In this document: positions 1 to 10,461 of the stretch, piece by piece
Layout: every line of letters begins with the position of its first letter
Position numbering within the stretch: position 1 is the stretch's first letter
Source: Ricinus communis
Taxonomy: Eukaryota; Streptophyta; Magnoliopsida; Malpighiales; Euphorbiaceae
Direction: 5' to 3'
DNA length: 64,000 nt
NCBI RefSeq assembly: GCF_019578655.1
Contig: NC_063264.1
Coordinates: 18,960,429-19,024,428, forward strand
Notes under the pieces: generated by a model
Told to the model about the DNA's origin: nothing
Databases searched by the model: none
The model's input: only the letters and a program-made list of their open reading frames with translations
Position numbers and translations under genes: made by a program

Positions 1-1730
1 TTTGATTTTTGGAATGCATATAATGAAGTAATTTAGGTTGTACTATTATTAGGTAGGCCCATGTGAATTTTCTCGTATTTTCGTTAAGTTGGCTCATAAA
101 ATTTAGGACTATGATAGTTGTTGATCTTACGCTTAACCGTATGGGAAAGAACAAAGAACTTTTGATTTCTTTCTATATCAAATCTGAGATCCTATCTATG
201 TTCTCATTTAATTCGTTTTCTATTGAGTTAAAGTGCATAAAAGCGGTAATCATAGGCACCAGTGCAATGCTTGGACAAATGTGAAGAAAGAAAATTAGTT
301 GATAGAGTATTGATATCATTCTTCGAATGATGCAGATGAATCTTTTGGAGGAAAGAGGGAACGACGAGAATCGTAGCATGCCCTAATATTATAATTCAAG
401 ATTTGCACCATTGGAATATCCATTATTCCTTGTTCCTCTGTGCACGAAGAGTCCTAATGACACAAGGATTTGTATAAGGAATCATAGGAATGCAATTGAT
501 AAGCTTGCCTAGTGGCATTGCGATTTAGCTTGATGATCAAGCAGGACGAGATGTAAATCCACGGGCATAAGGGAGAAGTCATATTATTTTCAATTAATCC
601 AAGCACAATACAAGTGGTAATGCGAGCATTTTGATGTTTGGGATGCATATAATAAAGTAATTTAGGTCGGCGTGTTATTAAGTAGGTCCACACAAATTTC
701 TCCTTATTTTTGTTAAGCAGCTCGTAAAATCTGGGACTAGTTTATTCATCTTTCTTTATTCATTTATTCATATTTAGGTTCTAATTTCTTCTTCTTATGG
801 AATGTGGGATTTTGAACTATAAAAACCATACGCAATTGAATATTTGAGGCTAGCGAGTATAATATTTCAATTTTCTACCTTGTAGGAAATCAGATTATGG
901 ATTCTTTTAAGAACTTTGCAGACTTATCAACACTCATGCTAGCAAGCATAGACTTATTACTCAAATCCATGTGCGCGTTTTGATATTTGTGAGGCATATA
1001 ATGAACTAAATAGGGTTCAAGTGTGATTAGGTACGTCCACAAAAAGTATCCATTGTTTTTATTAAGGAATTATGGGAATGTAATTAATAAACTTCGTTGG
1101 TGGCATTGGAGCATGACTTGATGATCAAGTAGGATGATAGGCAAATGCGTGATAGAGAAATCATATTGCTTTCGATTAATCCAAGGGGGAATATGTACAT
1201 TTTTATATTTGGACACATATGATGAAGTAGTTTGGTCGGAGTGTTATTAGGTAGACCCATGTGAATTTTTCTTTTTTTTCGTTAAGCTGGCTCATAAAAT
1301 TTGGGACTATAAGAGTTGTTTGCCAGTCAACTCCTCTCTCATTCTTGATATGACTTTAGTTTATTCATCTTACTTTATTTAATTAATCATATTTAGCTTC
1401 TAGTTCCTTCTTCTTATGAAATGAGGCCTTACGCACTATGAAAACTGCATGCAACCAAATATTTGAGAATAGTGAGTATTATTTCAATTCTCTACTTTGC
1501 AGAGAATTAAATTATGGGTTCTTTCAAGAACTATGCATACTTATGAAGACTCACACTAGCGAACCTAGTGTTATCGCTCATGTCCATCCTTTCTATTATG
1601 TTCTTTGTCTACCATTGTGTTTAAATCAATTTGATTTGATCCTTATGCTCAGCCATAAAAGAGAATAAAGAACTAGCAATTTCTTTCCTTATAGGATACA
1701 AAATCCTACCTATATTCTCATTTGTCATTA
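1..1730 (+). repeat. R repeat block, TATA orientation on + strand
   Basis: About one and a half to two deleted units of the R repeat, cut by the window edge. The strand given is that on which its TATA-like box reads (CTATAAAAAC at 817-826). Recognisable sub-blocks, in order, are a U3-like part with GCATATAATGAAGTAAT, the TTGACC/GTCAA palindrome region (degenerate near 1316), an AT-rich TTTATTCAT run, the TATA box, and a downstream part with CTTATCACTCA-like words. No gene is seen; short open frames are not conserved here. The layout resembles an LTR (U3, TATA, R-U5), so I infer an LTR-derived origin. Spacing between equivalent landmarks is about 600 bp, so these units carry internal deletions. 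Confidence 0.75.
817..826 (+). promoter_or_regulatory. TATA-like box of the R repeat
   Basis: CTATAAAAAC lies 30-40 bp before the GAGGCTAGTGAG word that recurs in other R copies. The same box reads on the minus strand at 28304-28313 and 31715-31724, and in degraded form elsewhere. A similar TATA-to-GAGG arrangement occurs in the LTR at 17481-18528. Confidence 0.4.
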
Positions 1731-4272
1731 GTTGGCATGATAAGTCTATGTTTGGAAGTGTGTGTCTTCATCAATCCGCAAAGTTCTTGTATGAACCCAA
1801 AACTTGATTTCCTACAAGGTAGAAAATGAAAATAATATTCTCACTAGCCTCAAGTATTCAGTTGCATTCGGTTTCTATAGTGTGAAAGCCCTCATTCCAT
1901 AAGAAGAAGAAACTACAAGCTAAATATGAATAAATAAATAAACAATGATGAATAAACTAAAGTCAAATCATAAACCAAAGAGGAGTTGACTGGTCAACAA
2001 CTCTCGTAGTCCCAAATTTTATGAGCTAGCTTTATAAAACCAAAAGAGAATTCACGTGGGCCTACCTAATAATACTCCGACCCAAATTACTTCATTGTAT
2101 GCATCCCAAACATCAAAATGCTCACATTCCTGCTTGTATTATGCTTGGATTAATTGAAAACGACATGATTTCTCCTTACGCGCATGGATTTATATCTCAT
2201 CCTGCTTAATCATCAAGTCACGCCCCAGTCCACCGGCCAAGCTTGTCAATTATGTTCCCATGATTCCTTATGCCAATCCATGCATCATGAGGAGTCCCCG
2301 TGCCTAGAGGAACAAGGAATGATTGGGATCCCAATAGTGCAATGAATCAAAATATTTGGGCGTGTCTCGATACTCGGCATTCCCTCTTTCCTCCAAAACA
2401 TTCCTCTACAATTATTTGGAGAATTATATCAATACTCTATCAACTAATTTTCTTTGTTCACATTTGTCCAAGTATTGCATTGTTGCCTTTGACTGCCACT
2501 TCCACGCGCTTTAACTTAATACTCATGTTTATGCTCACCAAATAAAACCAAACCATCATATTAAACATAGATTAGAAAGGGACGAATGAAAGAAATGAAA
2601 AAAATGAGAGCATAGGTAGGATTTTGGATCTAGTAAGAGAAGAAATTGCAAGTTCTTTATTCTCTTCCATATGACTACGTGTAAGGATCAAATGATATGC
2701 TCACTAGCCTCAAATATTCTATTACATGTGGTTTTCATAGTGTAAAAGTAGTCATTCCATATGAAGAAGAAACTACAAGCTAAATTTGAACAAACAAATA
2801 AATAAAGATGAATAAACTAAAGTCAAATAAAAAACCAGAAAGGAGTTAACTGGTTAACAACTCTTGTAGTCCTAAATTTTATAAGCAAGCTTAACAGAAA
2901 CAAGGGAAAATTCACGTGGGCCTATCTAATAATAGTCTAGCCTAAATTAGTTCATTATATGTGTCCCAAATATCAAATCGCTTGCATTCCCACTTGGATT
3001 AATATAGAGGAACATGGTTTCACCCTTATGCGCAAGGATTTGGGTCTCGTCTTACTTGATCATCAAGTCACGCCCCAATCCCGCTGATAAAACTTGTCAA
3101 TTGCGTTCCCATGATTTCTTACACTAATCTTTGTATTATCAAGAGTCCTCATGCCTAGAGGAATAAGGAATGATGGAGATCCTAATGGTGCAAAACTTGA
3201 ATCAGAATATTGGAGCATGTTTCGATTCTTGTCGTTCCTTCTTTCCTCTAGAAGATTTGTCTGCGATCATTCGGAGAATACTATTGATACTCGATCAACT
3301 TCATTATGTGCGCCTTAAACATCAAAACATGCACATTCCCACTTGGATTAATCGAAAGCAACATGATTTCTCCATCACGCGCATGGATATATGTCTCGTC
3401 TTGCTTAATAATTAAGTCACGCTACAATGCCACTAATGAAGCTTGTCAATTAAGTTCCTACGACTCCTTAATGAAAAGAAGACAAAATTTGCATGGGCAT
3501 ACCTAATAATACTTGTGCCTAATATGCTTCCCAAGCATCAAAACGCATGCATTCCCACTTCCATTAACCGAAGGCAATATGATTTCTCCCTTACGCGCGT
3601 GGATTAGCATCTCGTGCTGCTTGATCATCAAGTCACACCCTAGTGCCACCGATCAAGCTTGTCAATTTCATTCCCATGATTCCTTACGAAAAATAAGGAA
3701 AATTTTTGAGTGGGCATACCGATTAACATTTTGGCCCAATTGACTTCATTATACGCCTCCCAAACTATAAAACTCCCTCATTCCCGGTTGGATTAATAAA
3801 AAGCAACGTGATTTTATGTGGGTGGATTATCATCTCGTCCTGCTTGATCATCAAACTAAGCCCTATTGCCACTAGTCAAGCTTATCAATTGCACTCCCAT
3901 GAGTCCTTATGTTAATCCTTGTGTTATTAAGAGTCCTCGTGCCTTGAGAACGAAGGAATGATGGAGATCCCAAAGGTGCAATCCTGAATTGGAATATTTG
4001 GGTGCACCTTGATTCTCTTTGTTCAGAGATTTATGTCAATACTCATTCAACTAATTTGCTTTCTTCATTTTCATCCAAACATCGGATCAGTGCATACAAG
4101 TGCCACTTCCATGCACTTTCACTCAAGACTCATGTTTCTGCTCCCCAAATAAAATCAAATTATCATACTAGATAGAGATTAGAAAGAGAGACAGAAAAGA
4201 AACAAACAAAATGAGAAAATAGGTAGGGTTTTCAATCCGATAAGAAATCACAAATTCTTGGTTCTCTTCTAT
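1731..4272 (-). repeat. R repeat block, opposite orientation, with short subrepeats
   Basis: R units on the opposite strand, meeting the first block head to head near 1730. The palindrome GTTGAC-NN-GTCAAC is intact at 1985-1998 and appears as GTTAAC-TG-GTTAAC at 2845-2858. From about 3306 to 3960 the U3-like part is itself repeated with a period of roughly 215-230 bp; the ATCAAAAC landmark recurs near 3321, 3537 and 3765. The joint CCTTA(A)-GAAAA recurs at each subrepeat and in other R blocks, so the subrepeat structure predates this locus. No gene is seen apart from short open frames discussed in the findings. Confidence 0.75.
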
Positions 4273-4536
4273 ACGTCTAAGTGTATTATTCAAATCGAAT
4301 AAACAACAAGTGTCGTGCCTATTTCATTGGTGCCCAATAAGGATGGAACTTAGAGGATGTGCATTGATTATGGCACCATGAATAAAATAATGATAAAATA
4401 TCGACATCTTATTCCTCGTTTAGATGACATGCTTGATGAGTTGCATGGTGCATGTATATTTTCTAAGATTGATCCTTAGAGTGGTTATCACCAATTTAGG
4501 ATGAAAGAGGGTGATGAATGAAAAACCACTTTTAAA
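4273..4536 (+). pseudogene. Duplicated reverse transcriptase fragment (left copy)
   Basis: A near-identical copy of 8452-8715. It encodes the N-terminal part of a Ty3 reverse transcriptase, including the LDDMLDELHGACIFSKID block, and shares with the right copy the same in-frame stops, one replacing the leucine-lysine after SKID and one before KTTFK. The copy begins inside R-derived sequence (ACGTCTAAGTG) and stops where element A begins. Shared lesions show the duplication happened after the gene had already decayed. Only a handful of substitutions separate the copies. Confidence 0.85.
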
Positions 4537-5342
4537 CAATGGACGGTAGTCCAAGGTGGGAAATAGGAATCAAGTCAAAATGTAAACTCCGAGAAGCAAT
4601 TAAACAATTAGCTTACTTACTTTCTTTCTTTTCATCACCCTTCCCTCTTATTCTTCTTATTATATTTTTTCTTCTTTTTTTTTCCTCTTTTTTTTTTTCT
4701 TTTTCATAAGGGAAGAACATGTTCTTTTGGATTGAAGAAAGCTGCTACAAGATTCCAACGCTATTCCTAAGACAAATATTCTCAATAAAAACAACTCATA
4801 TGCAAAATCATAACCCAAAGCAAAATAAAACTAAGTGGTAATGGAATACAATAAAAAATGGTGAAAGAAGGGGTTATCTACAGAATCAATAAATGAATGA
4901 AGGCTATTTGGCTAGAATGAAAAACCTAAGTGCCTCTATCATACCAAAGTGTTAAATTCTCCTTGTGGCCCTCATAAGCATTACCAAGCAAGTTCTAAAA
5001 GTAAAGACAGTAATTGACACTCTCAACAAGAAATAAATACAAGCATATAAAGTGTATGCTTACAATTTAGGCTCAATTTCTCACAAGTGTGCTTTTAAGT
5101 AGGTTCCAAACAAAAATCATCAAAACAGAATTAAATAATCCAAAGCAACTTAGTGCAGAACTCAAACTAATTACTTACGTTTTTCTGCAAAACTCAACAC
5201 TATCGGTTTTACCTGATCACATGGACATAAATAGGATTTCAAAAGCAAGTCAACAGTAAGAGCATAAAAACAAAGTGAAAAATTTTCAAAATTTTTAAAA
5301 AAATTGCACAAAGAATAAACAAATAATTAAGATGGGATAAAT
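4537..5342 (-). other. Non-coding 3' region of element A
   Basis: No gene is seen. A long polypyrimidine stretch (4615-4710, runs of T and TTTCTT on +) is matched at 22262-22330 in element B, so it belongs to the family. In B this region leads to a second polypurine tract and the 3' LTR; in A that end is lost. Confidence 0.6.
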
Positions 5343-5380
5343 ATCACCCATCCCACACTTGAAGGACACACTGTCCTCAG
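5343..5380 (-). promoter_or_regulatory. Internal polypurine tract and hairpin of element A
   Basis: On the minus strand AAGTGTGGGATGGGTGA is a G-rich purine tract. Beside it ACACTG-TCCT-CAGTGT (plus strand) can fold into a 6-bp stem with a 4-base loop. The same pair occurs in element B at 23174-23210. The polypurine tract is degenerate and lies far from any LTR, so a priming role is unproven. Confidence 0.45.
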
Positions 5381-5628
5381 TGTACAAAATATAAGAAATG
5401 AAAAAGGGAAAAGAACTAATACTACCCTGACTATGGCTCCAGAGTGAAAAGAGGTGCATCAGCAGGTATATCAGGGCGTTGGCTAGTCTGTGGTAGAGGA
5501 GTGGCTGCAAATAATAAAATAAAGAATTAAAATCGAAACTGAAACAAAAATTAAATAAAATATGAAAACTAAAACTAATAAAATGTTTCATAACAAAAGG
5601 TTAAAATATTAGAGATTAAAGATAAAGT

Positions 5629-6300
5629 TTGGGGTGCCTCCCAAAAGTGCTTCTTTTTTATGTGATGAGTCTTCTTAGCTGGACTCATGGTGAAAAGCAA
5701 ACGGTGGGGATTGACGACCATCCATCCTTTTTCCAAGCAAATGGCTTCAAGTATCCGCTTAAAGGGATAATCGTCGACTTCCTCTTCTTGACTGTGAAGC
5801 AAGCTGCCAGTATGATGGGCAAAACTCGCTCCTCGTATAGTTGAACATAGTCATGATGCTGTAGGGGCTCTTCCAATTTGAAAGCTGGAGTTTCAACAAT
5901 TGGAAGGATCAATGGTTGGGCAATTTCTTCAGAAGTGTCGATGGTTTTCTTCAGTCCTTGGCTTGGTTCACTTGCTAGAAGAAACTCGAGCTCCTCCAAG
6001 ACTTCTTCATTGGATAACTCGTGCTCATCTTCCATCATCGAAGGGAATTGTGGAAAATCTACCAACAATTCCTCTAACTGCAACTCAGCATCATCAACTG
6101 TACATTCCTATTGATAGTCTTTCAAAGTAATTACGTTCGCCTCTTCCTTTTTTGGTTCCATCTCCATGTTCAAGAAATCATCCTACACAGAAGCATCATC
6201 GTCAAACATATTAGATAAACGAGAAAAAATTCCCACCTGAACGCAAAGTGATGGCGCTCAAGTGTTCCTCGGATTCAGTAGCGTTTGATGGAGTTCCCAA
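5629..6300 (-). pseudogene. Element A protease-linker region of gag-pol
   Basis: The longest open part (6083 down to 5685, about 130 residues) is acidic at first (EDEHELSNEEVLEELEF) and ends with VLPIILAACF and GYLKPFAWKKDGW. This matches the stretch of Athila-type polyproteins between protease and reverse transcriptase, where a conserved LPVII block precedes an AxxW block. Upstream, broken by stops and shifts, lies the SAITLRSG block (complete in element B), typical just before the protease. The protease active site itself was not found. The reading frame ends with no reverse transcriptase behind it. Homology to the family is from memory of motifs, without alignment. Confidence 0.6.
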
Positions 6301-6582
6301 TTGCTCTTCAGCTAGTAACTTGAAGATCAAGCCTACTTGATGCTCTATGTTCTTAATTGAGGCTTGTTGACCAACAAGTATCCTCTCTGTTTATTGGAAT
6401 CTATCCTCAAGACTTGCAATAAATCTCGTCATCAGCTCCTCTGACACTAACTCTTCACCTTTAGTTGATGGTGCAAGATTAGGCTGCTGAAATTCTGGTG
6501 GTTCTTGGCCATCTAAGCTCTATCCAAAGGGTGAATGAATGCTCAACTCTTGATTGTAGGTGCTTTCATACGAGTCATTTGG

Positions 6583-6843
6583 CTAACTTCCCGTATAATT
6601 CACCTGTTCATAGTTATAAGAACAATGAGTAACATCACTATATAATGGACAATCATTACTCAAATGTAAACCACAACAAAATTCACAAAAAACTTGAGAT
6701 GAAAGGATAGGAGTGGAGAGTTGATTGGTAGCCCTGCAAAACGATTCCACTCGAGCTTCTAAAGATGCACGGGTATCCCAATTTTTAGCATTCTCTTGGT
6801 TTCTGATCCCATTTTCCAACGTGTCATACAAAGAGTTTAGCAT
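6583..6843 (-). CDS. Short gag with zinc finger, element A
   Basis: An 86-residue frame starting at 6843, only about 135 bp after the primer site. The first 45 residues are polar and helical-looking (LYDTLENGIRNQENAKNWD). Then CEFCCGLHLSNDC forms a C-x2-C-x3-H-x4-C finger, followed by EQVNYTG, the block that follows the finger in Athila-type gag. A normal gag has 300 or more residues of capsid before the finger; here it is missing. Element B has an equivalent piece (24439-24645) with the second finger cysteine changed to tyrosine. It could be a functional mini-gag of a non-autonomous family or simply a fossil; the sequence cannot decide. Confidence 0.6.
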   Translation of the reverse strand: MLNSLYDTLENGIRNQENAKNWDTRASLEARVESFCRATNQLSTPILSSQVFCEFCCGLHLSNDCPLYSDVTHCSYNYEQVNYTGS

Positions 6844-6978
6844 TGAACCTCCTAATCATCCACTATCTAAATCATAAACTTAACTAAATAAATATGTACA
6901 AACAAAATAGAAATAAATATAAATAAAAAAAATGGCTAAATTAACAAATAGCAAATTTCACTCTAGTTTTCAAACATT

Positions 6979-6995
6979 CCCCGGCAGCGGCGCCA
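6979..6995 (-). promoter_or_regulatory. Primer-binding site, tRNA-Asp type (element A)
   Basis: The minus strand reads TGGCGCCGCTGCCGGGG, six bases after the LTR end. It differs at one base from the complement of the plant tRNA-Asp 3' end (TGGCGCCGTTGCCGGGG), which is the usual primer of Athila/Tat elements. It fixes the orientation of A. Confidence 0.85.
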
Positions 6996-7001
6996 AAAAC
7001 T

Positions 7002-8451
7002 TGATGTGTGCTACTTGTGTTAGCTACAATCTAAGGCAGTGTACCTATCGATGCAGTCTAGCACTAATGGCGAGTATCAAGGTCGTATTCCTTGGGAAAG
7101 TGAAAGCCCAGAGTTACTCCTTTTTTCTTTGTTATATTAACCTAAAATGAGTGATGAATAATTTCTAAACTAACTAACAGCTACAAGCTAAGTTCTAAGG
7201 GAGATGCAGGAGTAATTGATAACTAAAATACCCAAGATAAGAAAGCAAACCCAAAGGGAACCTAAACTACTTGACAATCAAACAAAAGATAAAAGATTGG
7301 TGAGTCTAATTATGCTACCTGTGGACGAATTCTTAACCGAATTTGGTTTCTCTCTCTTGATAACCGAATTTCTAAACCTAATAACCTAAAGTTGGAATCT
7401 CTTCCTAACGGTTGATTCTTAAATTAGCATTAAGCTTTAATCCGCCTTTATTAAGCTTTGTTAATTCTTAATCCGGCTAGTTATTTATCCTTATCTCTAA
7501 GCGATTATTAACCAATTCTTGCTATTCAAAATTTCAATTGCCAAATGGACTTCTCAATCACACAAAGCAATCTAAACACACAATTCACAACGTCTCATGA
7601 ATAATATATTATCTTATTAATACTGAAAGCAAGAAGAATACAAAACTAACCCAAACAATCCAACAATATAATATAAAGGCAACATAATAAAGAAATCCCA
7701 ATGGATTTAATCAATCTATCTAATCATGTTCATTATCAAAATCCACAAGAATCAATTACAACAATGAGTAAAGGTAGAGAAACCCGATTACACCCTTGGA
7801 TGAGAGTAAACAGCCCCAATTCCTCTTGCTCGAATTGAATCGATTCTTGTGTCCTCTTGCTCGATTTGAAAACCAATCAACGAACCTCGCTCAATCTTCA
7901 ATCTTTGAATGGAATCTGATTGAAATCTTGATCCAAGTCTCCTTTTCCTTTGGTTCTAGCTGAAAAAACCCTTAGAGAGAGAAATATTAGGGTTTGGGAC
8001 GTTCTCCCCCGCTCTCCTTTTTTTCTTTCCTCTCTTCTTTCTTTTAACTAATTCCCCCTATCGCCGCCAACACGGCCGTGTTGGTGGCCGTGTTCCCAAC
8101 ACGGGATGGTGTTGGTGCCTGTGTTACTCTCTGTGGCCGTGCTCCCCAAAACTTCTGTTTCTTTGATGTTTGATGCACCAGCACGGCCGTGTTGGTGAAC
8201 ATGTTGGGAACACGGCCAGTGTTGAAACCAACACGGCCATGTTCAGCTTCCTCTTGCTCATACTTAGCTTGTTTCGGCAGCTTTGGCGTCCAATTATGCT
8301 CGAATTCTTCCCTTTATCATCCTTTGATTTCTTTTGGACCTAATGCACACAAACAGACACATAGGGTGAGTGTTGGGACCAATTCACATCCAAATGTCCA
8401 TAAAATCAATCTTAAAAATCTCATTTAGATGTGTGTATTTTACGCACATCA
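7002..8451 (-). repeat. 5' LTR of element A
   Basis: A 1450-bp LTR with inverted ends TGATGTG and CACATCA. The GC-rich U3 part near 8060-8240 is packed with CACGGCC/GGCCGTG words, including the perfect 18-base palindrome CCAACACGGCCGTGTTGG at 8067-8084. The U5 side has the ATCAAGGTCGTATTCC word shared by all LTRs of this family in the window. Open frames within it (for example 8189-8428) are by-products of the repeats. Confidence 0.9.
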
Positions 8452-9260
8452 ACGGCTAAGTGTATTATTCAAATCGAATAAATGACAAGTGTCGTGCCCA
8501 TTTCATTGGTGCCCAATAAGGATGGAACTTAGAGGATGTGCGTTGATTATGGCACCTTGAATAAAATAATGGTAAAATATCGACATCTTATTCCTCGTTT
8601 AGATGACATGCTTGATGAGTTGCATGGTGCATGTATATTTTCTAAGATTGATCCTTAGAGTGGTTATCACTAAATTAGGATGAAAGAGGGTGATGAATGA
8701 AAAACCACTTTTAAAATAAAATATGGTTTATATGAATGGTTAGTTATGCCTTTTGGATTAACTAATGCACCTAGTACTTTCATGATATTAATGAACCATA
8801 TTTTACGTGTATTCTTCAGAAAGTTTATTATTGTGTATTTGGATGATATACTTGTGTATAGTAAGTCATTAAATTAACACATTAAGCATATGCATTTCGT
8901 ATTGGAAGAGAAGGTTAAGGCAATCACGGAGTTGCCTACACCTAAGTGTATTGGAGATGTTCGCTCATCTTTTCATGATTTTATTACCGCACCATAAATC
9001 GAAGTAATCAAGAATAGTGTGGGATTCAAATGGGGAGATGCTAAAGAGAAAGCGTTTTAACATGGTTAAAGATAAGTTGATTTTTGCCCCTTTACTTTCT
9101 TTGCCTAACTTTTCTAATACCTTTGAAAGTGAATATGATACTTCAAGTTTGGGGATGGGAGTCGTTCTTATGCAAGAAGGAAAGCCAATTGCTTACTTTA
9201 GTGAAGAGCTAAACGAGGCAACCTTGACGTATATGACAAGGAAATGTATGCATTAGTGAG
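8452..9260 (+). pseudogene. Element J reverse transcriptase / start of RNase H, decayed
   Basis: Runs from the N-terminal palm (VCxDYGTLNK, LDDMLDELHG) through [15 protein letters not shown] to the catalytic YLDDILVYS box, where the usual phenylalanine is leucine. The first 264 bases are the right copy of the duplication around element A. Several stops are present, and two deletions remove the thumb and connection: one after the MHFV stretch joins directly to EKVKAI, and one shortens the SFHGLASFY block. The start of RNase H follows ([29 protein letters not shown]). It lacks gag, protease and a 5' LTR, because R sequence joins it upstream. Confidence 0.85.
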
Positions 9261-9465
9261 AGCTTTGCGAACATTGCAGCATTATATATAGCCTAAAGAG
9301 TTTGTGTTTCACACCGATCACGAACCTTTAAAGTATTTGAAAGGTTAGCAAAAGGTTAACAAGCATCATGCAAAGTGGAATGAGTTTATCGAATCCTCTC
9401 CATATGTTAGAGGGTATAAACAAGGTAAGGAAAACATAGTTGCTGATACATTGTCTTGAAGGTAT
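9255..9465 (+). pseudogene. Element J RNase H remainder
   Basis: Continues the RNase H ([48 protein letters not shown]) with stops at the usual tryptophan of LQHYLW and before KVNKHH. The DHEPLKYL block and the VAD end block that carry catalytic aspartates are readable. The frame changes relative to 9017-9256, so at least one frameshift lies near 9240. Confidence 0.75.
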
Positions 9466-10461
9466 GTGCTTCTTAGCACTCTTGATGCTAAATTGCTTGG
9501 CTTTGAGTATATTAAAGATTTATATAATGATGACCATGATTTTAGCAACTTTTATCATGCATTTGAAAAGTTTACGTGTGAAAAGTACTATAGGCATAAT
9601 GGATTCTTATTTAAGGATAATAAATTATGTGTACCTAAGAGTAGATTGCTTGAACTTTTAGTAACGGAAGCACATGAGGGTGGTCTTATGGAGCATTTTA
9701 GAGTTTCTAAGACTTTAGATATTTTACATGATCACTTTCATTGGCCAAACACGCACATAAATGTGCAAAGAATTTATGGTAAGTGCATTGTGTGTAGACA
9801 AGCTAAGTTTAAATCTAAGCCTCTTGGATTATATATACCACTACCTGTACCTAGTATGACTTGGATTGATATTTCTATGGATTTTATTTTGGGTTTACCT
9901 AGGTCAAAACGTGGGCATGATTCTATTTTTGTGGTTGTAGATCGCTTTTCTAAGATGGCATATTTTATTGCTTTTCATAAGACTAATGATGCACCACATA
10001 TTGTTGTTTGTTCTTTAAAGAGATTGTTCGTTTACATGGTATGCCTAGAACTATTATTACTAATAGGGATGTAAAATTCATTAGTTTTTCTTTAAAGACT
10101 TTGTGGGGTAAAATAGGAACTAAGTTATTATTTTCTACTACATGTCACCCCTAAACTGATGGTCAAACTAAGGTAATAAATCGCACTTTCGGTCAATTAT
10201 TCCAAACATTGATTAAGAAGAATTTGAATGCTTAGAAAGATTGTTTGCCATATATTGAGTTTGTTTATAATTGTAGTGTGCATTTATCTACTCATTATTG
10301 GCCTTTTGAGATTGTTTATGGTTTTATTCTTTTAAGTCCATTGGATTTATCTCCTTTTAACCTTTGCATATGATAGTTGATTTAGATGGTCAAAAGAAGG
10401 TTTATTTTGTTAGGGCATTACATGAAAAGGTGCGCTTGAGTCTTCGTAAGGAAGGAGGGAA
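9466..10461 (+). pseudogene. Element J integrase, decayed
   Basis: An open run of about 200 residues (9466-10074) carries the zinc-binding H-H-C-C domain ([15 protein letters not shown]), the first catalytic aspartate (SMDFILGLP) and the [12 protein letters not shown] block. A frameshift near 10015 and later stops break the rest. The second aspartate region (NRDVKF) and the GQT-VINRT block are readable in other frames, but the catalytic glutamate codon there is AAG (lysine). A GPF-type C-terminal domain is absent: after PLDLSPF the sequence runs to a charged linker and the polypurine tract GGAAGGAGGGAA just before the LTR. Confidence 0.85.

Larger units (their letters stand above)
4537..8451 (-). 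mobile_element. Element A: non-autonomous Athila/Tat-like LTR element, 3' truncated
   Basis: A minus-strand element with its 5' LTR at 7002-8451, a tRNA-Asp-type primer site, a short gag zinc-finger region, a protease-linker region, a polypurine tract with hairpin, and about 800 bp of non-coding 3' sequence. The 3' LTR is missing; the element stops at 4537 against the duplicated reverse transcriptase fragment. No reverse transcriptase, RNase H or integrase is present, and the gag capsid core is also absent. Element B (20247-26392) shares the same arrangement, so the gaps are a family trait and not private damage. ACGGC (8452-8456) and ACGTC (4273-4277) may be the target duplication. Clade is inferred from the primer site and the C-x2-C-x3-H-x4-C finger. 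Confidence 0.8.

Noticed and set aside
5295..5591. 98-codon hydrophobic minus-strand frame
   Set aside because: Overlaps the polypurine tract and hairpin of element A, phenylalanine-rich from AT-rich sequence, and not kept in element B.
8452..8456. Simple 264-bp target-site duplication of element A
   Set aside because: Ty3 integrases make 4-6 bp duplications; 264 bp needs another mechanism, so only ACGGC/ACGTC is suggested as the target duplication.
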